Both the position numbers and the translations under genes were made by a program. From Candidatus Roizmanbacteria bacterium (GTDB lineage: Bacteria > Patescibacteriota > Microgenomatia > UBA1406 > GWC2-37-13): 5,930 nucleotides of DNA. The stretch covers positions 1 to 5,930 of the forward strand of contig JAPLYR010000050.1 of the NCBI GenBank assembly GCA_026395455.1, read 5' to 3'. Position 1 is the first letter of the stretch. Each line of letters opens with the position of its first letter. Below the pieces are notes generated by a model, which was not told where the DNA came from, made no database searches, and saw only the letters and a list, made by a program, of their open reading frames with translations. Below, piece by piece: positions 1 through 5,930 of this stretch.

Positions 1-734
1 CGCTTGGAGTACGACTTCCGGCAAATGAGTGGATCCAACAACTTGTTCACACTTTTGGAAAGCCATTAACAGCGACATCTGCCAATGTTTCAGGCAGACC
101 TCCACACTATGATCCGCAAGGGTTTATAAATGAGCTTACAGAAGAAAAAAGGAAGCTCATTGACTATGTGGTTGATCAAGGTAAGTTGCCAAGAAATAAA
201 CCTTCAACCATTATCGATCTTACGGGGAGTTCTTTACAACTTCTCAGACACGGTGACATTCTTCCTGAATCAAAAAATACATTTATCTCAAACAGTGCTC
301 AGGAAACCAAAAAGGTTGCGGTGCATCTTGCAGAAAAATATGCAAAACTATGCATGCAAAAACCAGTCGTGTTTATATTGGAAGGAGAAATGGGAGTAGG
401 AAAAACTGTTTTTGCACAAGGATTAGGAGAATTTTTGGGGATAACAGATATTGTTTCGCCAACGTACGTAATCTACTATGAATATCCTGTGAAAAAAAAG
501 TCAATTACGATGTTTCTTCATGCGGATCTATACAATATTGAGGAGAGTGAAGAATATGCACATCTCGGGTTAGAAGAATATTTTAAAACACAAACAATGA
601 TCTGTATTGAATGGGGGAATAGAATTGGTCCATTATTTGATTTTGTAAAAAAATCATCTCATGTTGTTATCGTTGAAATGTCATATAAATCAGAAAAGCA
701 AAGAACACTATTAATTAAAGACATACACGAATGA
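1..734 (+). CDS. tsaC-tsaE: TsaC-TsaE fusion protein (5' end outside the window): threonylcarbamoyl-AMP synthase C-terminal part joined to the t6A ATPase TsaE
   Basis: The frame starting at base 3 is open from the window edge to the TGA at 732-734, giving 243 visible codons. Visible residues 1-88 match the C-terminal part of TsaC/Sua5 (YrdC fold), which makes threonylcarbamoyl-AMP from threonine, bicarbonate and ATP: LGVRLP at 1-6, the family hallmark KPLTATSANVSG at 20-31, and PSTIIDLTG at 67-75 followed by LLRHGDI. Residues about 96-243 are a full-length TsaE, the P-loop ATPase that supports TsaD: Walker A GEMGVGKT (128-135), SPTYV (152-156), HADLYNI (173-179), LGLEEYF (188-194) and IEWGNRIG (202-209). 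No in-frame ATG, GTG or TTG lies in the linker. The GTG at 168 is inside the TsaC part, and the next start-like codon (GTG, residue 107) is inside the first TsaE helix, so translation as one polypeptide is the simplest reading. Roughly half or more of TsaC lies upstream. The stop overlaps the tsaD start by 4 bases (ATGA). The domain calls are firm; the fusion assumes there is no sequencing frame error. Confidence 0.9.
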   Translation, partial: LGVRLPANEWIQQLVHTFGKPLTATSANVSGRPPHYDPQGFINELTEEKRKLIDYVVDQGKLPRNKPSTIIDLTGSSLQLLRHGDILPESKNTFISNSAQETKKVAVHLAEKYAKLCMQKPVVFILEGEMGVGKTVFAQGLGEFLGITDIVSPTYVIYYEYPVKKKSITMFLHADLYNIEESEEYAHLGLEEYFKTQTMICIEWGNRIGPLFDFVKKSSHVVIVEMSYKSEKQRTLLIKDIHE

Positions 735-3700
735 ATATTCTCGCGATTGACACATCATGTGACGAAACAGCTGTTGCAGTAACAAACGGGAGAAAGATAC
801 TATCTAATGTTATCTATTCCCAAGTACTCTTACATCAAAAATGGGGTGGTGTAGTACCGTCACTTGCAAAACGAGCCCATGAAGAAAGGATTGATGAGGT
901 TATTGCCTTAGCTGTAAAAAAATCTTCACTCGATTGGAAAGATATTGACGCTATTGCCGTTACACAAGGTCCAGGTTTAGCTATAGCACTTGGTGTTGGT
1001 ATTTCTAAGGCAAAAGAACTTGCACAAAAATACAATAAACCTCTCTTAGGGATTAATCACTTAGAAGGTCATCTGTATTCTGTGTTTGCTCAAAATAGCA
1101 AAGGAAATCCTAAAAGAGAAATGGTATTTCCCTATTTGAGTATGATTATTTCTGGAGGTCATACAGAATTTATCCTTTGGAAAAATCATTTGGATTATGA
1201 ACTTCTGGGGAGCACATTGGATGATGCCGCAGGCGAAGCACTTGATAAAGCAGGAAAATTGCTTGGGTTTGGTTATCCTGCAGGTGCAGTTATAGAACGT
1301 CTTGCCGATACAGTAAAACAAACTGATCCCTATGAGTTTCCTCGCCCAATGCTTCACAGTAAAGATTTAAACTTTTCTTTTTCAGGTCTCAAAACAAGTT
1401 TTTATTATTTTTTAAAAAAACTTTCTGAAGAAGAAAAAAATACAAACATAGCACTGCTTGCGAGTTCATTCCAAGAAGCGGTATTTGATACGATCATTCA
1501 TAAAGCTGAAGATGCAATTAAAAAAACCGGTGTACATAACTTAGTGATTGGTGGAGGTGTTTCTGCAAATACCTATTTAAGAAAAAGGTTTAGGACATTA
1601 GTCAAAAAGTACTCAGGTATAGTATATTTCCCAACAATAAAATCGCTAACAGGTGATAATGCCGCAATGATTGGTATTGCAGCTTGGAAAAAAGGAGAGA
1701 GTACATTATTTTCATCTCAAGATCTCGAACGCGAACCTAGGATGAAAATTATTTCTACTTGCAAATAAATAATGAATAAGTTAAACTAACACTACCATAG
1801 TATATGTTAAAACTAAGCAAAAAATCTGATTACGGACTTCTCGTCATTTCCAAGCTTCTTCATACAGATGATTTCGTCTCTTTGTCAAAATTAGTTGAGC
1901 ATACCAATTTGCCACTTCGCTTTTTAGCAAGGATTAGTGCGGTGCTTGCCAATAATGGAATTCTCATGAGTCGTGAGGGACGAGTGGGAGGATATAAACT
2001 TGGAAAAAGATTTCCACTCCTTTCAGTTTATGACTTTCTTTCAGTTTTTGAGAATAACCTTAATATGACGGGATGCCAGGATAAGTCAAATAAATGTGCA
2101 TTTGAACATATATGTAAGCACAAAGATGCGGTGAAATGTAAACTTCAAAAAGTTATTTTAGATGATTTGAAAAAAGTAAAGTTAACTGAACTATTTGCAT
2201 AACGTAATAATGCTCTCCCTACAGAACATACAAGTAAAAGTTGGAGATAAAGAAATCATCACTGATTTTTCATACCAATTTGAAAAAAATAAAATATATG
2301 CGATTATGGGTCCAAATGGATCAGGAAAATCTACTCTCGTACAATCCATAATTGGGAACCCACTGTACTCTCTTTCAAAAAAATCTTCAATTGAGTTTAA
2401 TAGTAAAAAAATAACGAATCTCTCACCGGATAAACGTGCACAACTGGGGATTGGAATAACCTTTCAAACGCCAATCGCACTGCAAGGAATTAGTGTTTTT
2501 CAACTACTACGATTAGCTCTAAAAAATGTAGATGTCTTAAAATTGTATGAGGATATTGAGCACTTGGCAAAAGAATTAAAGATCAATAAAGAATTAATAG
2601 ATAGACCACTAAATGAAGGTGCGTCCGGAGGGGAAAGAAAAAAACTAGAAGTACTTCAAATGGCAATCCTCAATCCCTCAATTATCTTTTTTGATGAAAT
2701 TGATACAGGAGTAGACATTGATAGCTTAAAAACAATATTTACTTTCTTAAAAAAATACAAACAAGATAAAACATTTGTTTTTATTACTCACTACAGCAAA
2801 ATATTTACATATCTAAAACCAGATGAAGTACTTGTTATGAAACAGGGGAAGTTGGCAGCAACTGGAGGAAAAGAAATGATACAGAAGATTGAGAAAAAAG
2901 GGTATGAGGCGTTTTAAATTATCGGTATTGTGAAGTTTGGAATACGTCTTTTTGCCATGATGCAACTAAGCCTACAAAGTAAATGTGAGTTTCCACGTTG
3001 GTAGTCGCAGAATGCATCATAGCAAAAATCCGCATTCCCAAACTTTAGAGCAAAATAAAAAACTGCCAATATGAAAACCAAAAAAATAAATTTTGACTAC
3101 AAATACGGATTTTCTGTAAAAAGTAAAAATATTTTTACGGCAGAAAAAGGGATTTCTGAAGAAAAAGTTCGAATGATTTCCCACATGAAGGAAGAGCCAA
3201 AATGGATGTTGGAAAAAAGAGTACAGGCTTTTCAATTTTTTTTAAAAGAAAAAATGCCGGAATGGGGAGCAGACCTATCTACTATAAAATTTGATGATAT
3301 CACCTATTTTATTCGCTCAACAGATAAACAAGTAAACTCGTGGGATGAACTTCCTGCAGAAATTAAAAATACCTACGATCGTATCGGTGTTCCAGAAGCA
3401 GAAAAGAAATTTTTGTCTGGTGTAAGTGCACAGTTTGAAAGTGAAGTTGTGTATGAAAAAGTGCAAGAAACACTGATTAAACAAGGAGTTATATTCTGCG
3501 ACATGGACACAGCATTAAAAAAATATCCAGCAATTGTAAAAGAGTACTTTGGAACACTCATTCCCTATTCTGACAATAAATTTGCTGCTCTTAACACGAG
3601 CGTTTGGTCTGGAGGGTCTTTTGTCTATGTTCCTAAAGGAGTAAAAGTGACTCTTCCACTTCAGGCATATTTCCGCATGAATGCACAAGCATTTGGACAG

Positions 3701-5930
3701 TTTGAGAGAACTCTTATCATAGCTGATGAAGGTTCTTATGTTCATTATATTGAAGGTTGCACTGCGCCTATCTACGCAAGAGACTCACTCCATAGCGCCG
3801 TAGTTGAAATATTTGTGAAGGAGGGGGCTCGCGTGAGATATACCACCGTTCAAAACTGGAGTAAAAATGTATATAACCTAGTTACAAAACGCGCACGCGC
3901 AGACAAAAATGCAGTTATGGAATGGATTGACTGCAACCTAGGAAGTCAAATAACTATGAAATATCCTGCAGTATACCTTATGGGTGAAGGAGCTCGTGGA
4001 GAAGTTCTTTCTATTGCTTTTGCGGGAGATGGACAACATCAAGATGCTGGAGCAAAAATGATTCATTTTGCTCCCAACACCACGTCTCGAGTTGTATCAA
4101 AATCAATTTCTAAAGAAGGGGGAAGGACTTCATATAGAGGACTGATTCAGGTTATGCCACAAGCGAAGAATTCTTCAGTGTATGTTTCATGTGATGCACT
4201 TCTTCTTGATGAGCACTCTCGTTCTGATACCTATCCAACAATGCGAATAAAGAATAATGAAAGCACCATTCAACATGAAGCAACTGTAGAGAAAATTGGT
4301 GAAGAAAAATTACTCTATTTGATGTCTCGAGGATTATCAAATATAGACGCTGAAACAGCATTTGTGAATGGCTTTATTGAACCAGTCGTAAAAGAAATCC
4401 CTCTTGAGTACTCAGTAGAGCTGAATAGACTTATTCGATTAGAAATGGAGGGAAGTGTAGGATGAGCACACAATTTATTACTATAAACGGGAAGAATAAT
4501 AAACAAGTTTTTACAAAACCTGGGAAATATGTGGTGTTTTTTTCGAACATTTCTGGAACAATTTCATGTGTTATTAAATCTGAAAAAGTGGAAGTATATT
4601 TAGTTGGATTATATGATATGAAAAATTCAGAAGCATATAAAATTCATACCGAACAAATACATTCGGCACCACATTCATTTTCTGATCTGTATGTTCTTGC
4701 AATTGCAAACGACTCATCTTCTCTCGCATTCTCTGGACTCATTCGTATTGAAAAAGATGCCCAACAGTCGCACGCATATCAAAAAAATCAAAATCTCATT
4801 TTATCTAATAATGCATTTGTAGATTCTCGTCCCATTCTTGAAATTCTTGCAAACGATGTATTCTGTACACATGGCTCAACATCTGGTCCCATTTCCAAAG
4901 AGCAATTGAGTTATCTTCAAATGCGTGGGCTTACCCTACCTGAAGCGACACAAATATCCATTGAAGGTTTTAAGCAACAGGTATACGATAAATTATCAAG
5001 TTTAGGAATGGCAAACTATGATAGACGCTAAACAACTCAAAAAAGATTTTCCCATTTTTCAAGATCAACCTGAATTTGTTTATCTAGACTCAACTGCAAC
5101 CGCACTAAAACCTCAGTCGGTTATCGACTCGTTAACTGATTATTACTCCCACTATTCTGCAAATATTTTTCGCGGTGTTTATGATATGTCTGAAAAGGCG
5201 ACTGCAGCTTATGAAGAAACGAGAATGGTTGTAAAGAATTTTATTGGAGCAGAAAGTGAAAGCGAAATTATATTTACTCGTAACACAACAGAGTCAATTA
5301 ATCTCTTTGTGAATGGAATTAAAGATACCCTTCAGGAAGGCGATGAAATTATAACCACTATTGCTGAACATCATTCTAACTTTGTTCCATGGCAACAACT
5401 GGCAAAAAAAAGAAGTCTCATATTTACCGTTGTTTCACATGATACATTTGAAGTAACAAAAAAAACAAAAATATTAGCTATTACTTATGTATCAAATGTT
5501 TTGGGGACCATAAATCCTGTTGAGAAAATAATAGCTGACGCAAAAAAGGTGAATCCAAACATTATTGTTTTAGTTGATGGCGCACAAGCTGCACCACATA
5601 TGAAAATAGATGTACATAAACTGGGTTGTGATGCTTTTGTATTCTCAAGCCATAAAATGGTAGGTCCAACAGGTGTGGGAGTATTATGGGTAAAGAAACA
5701 ATTACTTGAGACTCTCTCTCCCTATCAATATGGTGGTGACATGATACGATCTGTCTCAATTAAAGAAACACTATTTGCAGATTTACCCCATCGATTTGAA
5801 GCAGGAACTCCCCACATTGCTGGTGTCATCGCATTTAAGGAAGCAATGCAGTATCTTGAAAAAGTTGGTCTCAATGCCATCCATACCCACGAAGTAGAGT
5901 TGGCACAAATGTGCTATGACAGGCTTCTGA

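Overview
The window carries two gene blocks, all on the + strand. The first is for the tRNA modification t6A (threonylcarbamoyl-adenosine at position 37). The second is a SUF-type iron-sulfur cluster assembly operon headed by its own Rrf2-family regulator. The DNA is AT-rich and tightly packed. Genes overlap at tsaE/tsaD, sufB/sufD and sufD/sufS, and most starts have no clear Shine-Dalgarno sequence. Together with shortened or fused proteins and an unusual glycine-rich segment in TsaD, this suggests a streamlined genome, most likely a member of the Patescibacteria (Candidate Phyla Radiation, Parcubacteria-like). That placement is inferred from gene character, not from a marker-gene comparison. 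TGA acts as a normal stop (tsaE, sufB), which argues against the Gracilibacteria/Absconditabacteria recoding.

Layout: positions 1-734 hold the end of one open frame that joins the C-terminal part of TsaC (Sua5/YrdC) to a complete TsaE ATPase. tsaD follows with a 4-base overlap (731-1768). After a 35-base gap comes an Rrf2-type regulator (1804-2202) with a cysteine set suited to an Fe-S cluster, then sufC (2210-2917). A 153-base gap (2918-3070) is almost filled by a long imperfect hairpin (2931-3047). Then come sufB (3071-4465), a much shortened sufD (4462-5031) and sufS (5018 to the window end, truncated by the edge).

How they work together: TsaC makes threonylcarbamoyl-AMP, TsaD transfers the group to tRNA, and TsaE is the ATPase that supports TsaD turnover. 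The usual TsaB partner is not in the window. SufS takes sulfur from cysteine, SufB with SufD and the ATPase SufC form the scaffold that builds the cluster, and the Rrf2 protein probably senses cluster status and controls the operon.

The points most worth a second look are the TsaC-TsaE fusion, the 117-base hairpin between sufC and sufB (which pairs better as minus-strand than as plus-strand RNA), and the 189-residue SufD.
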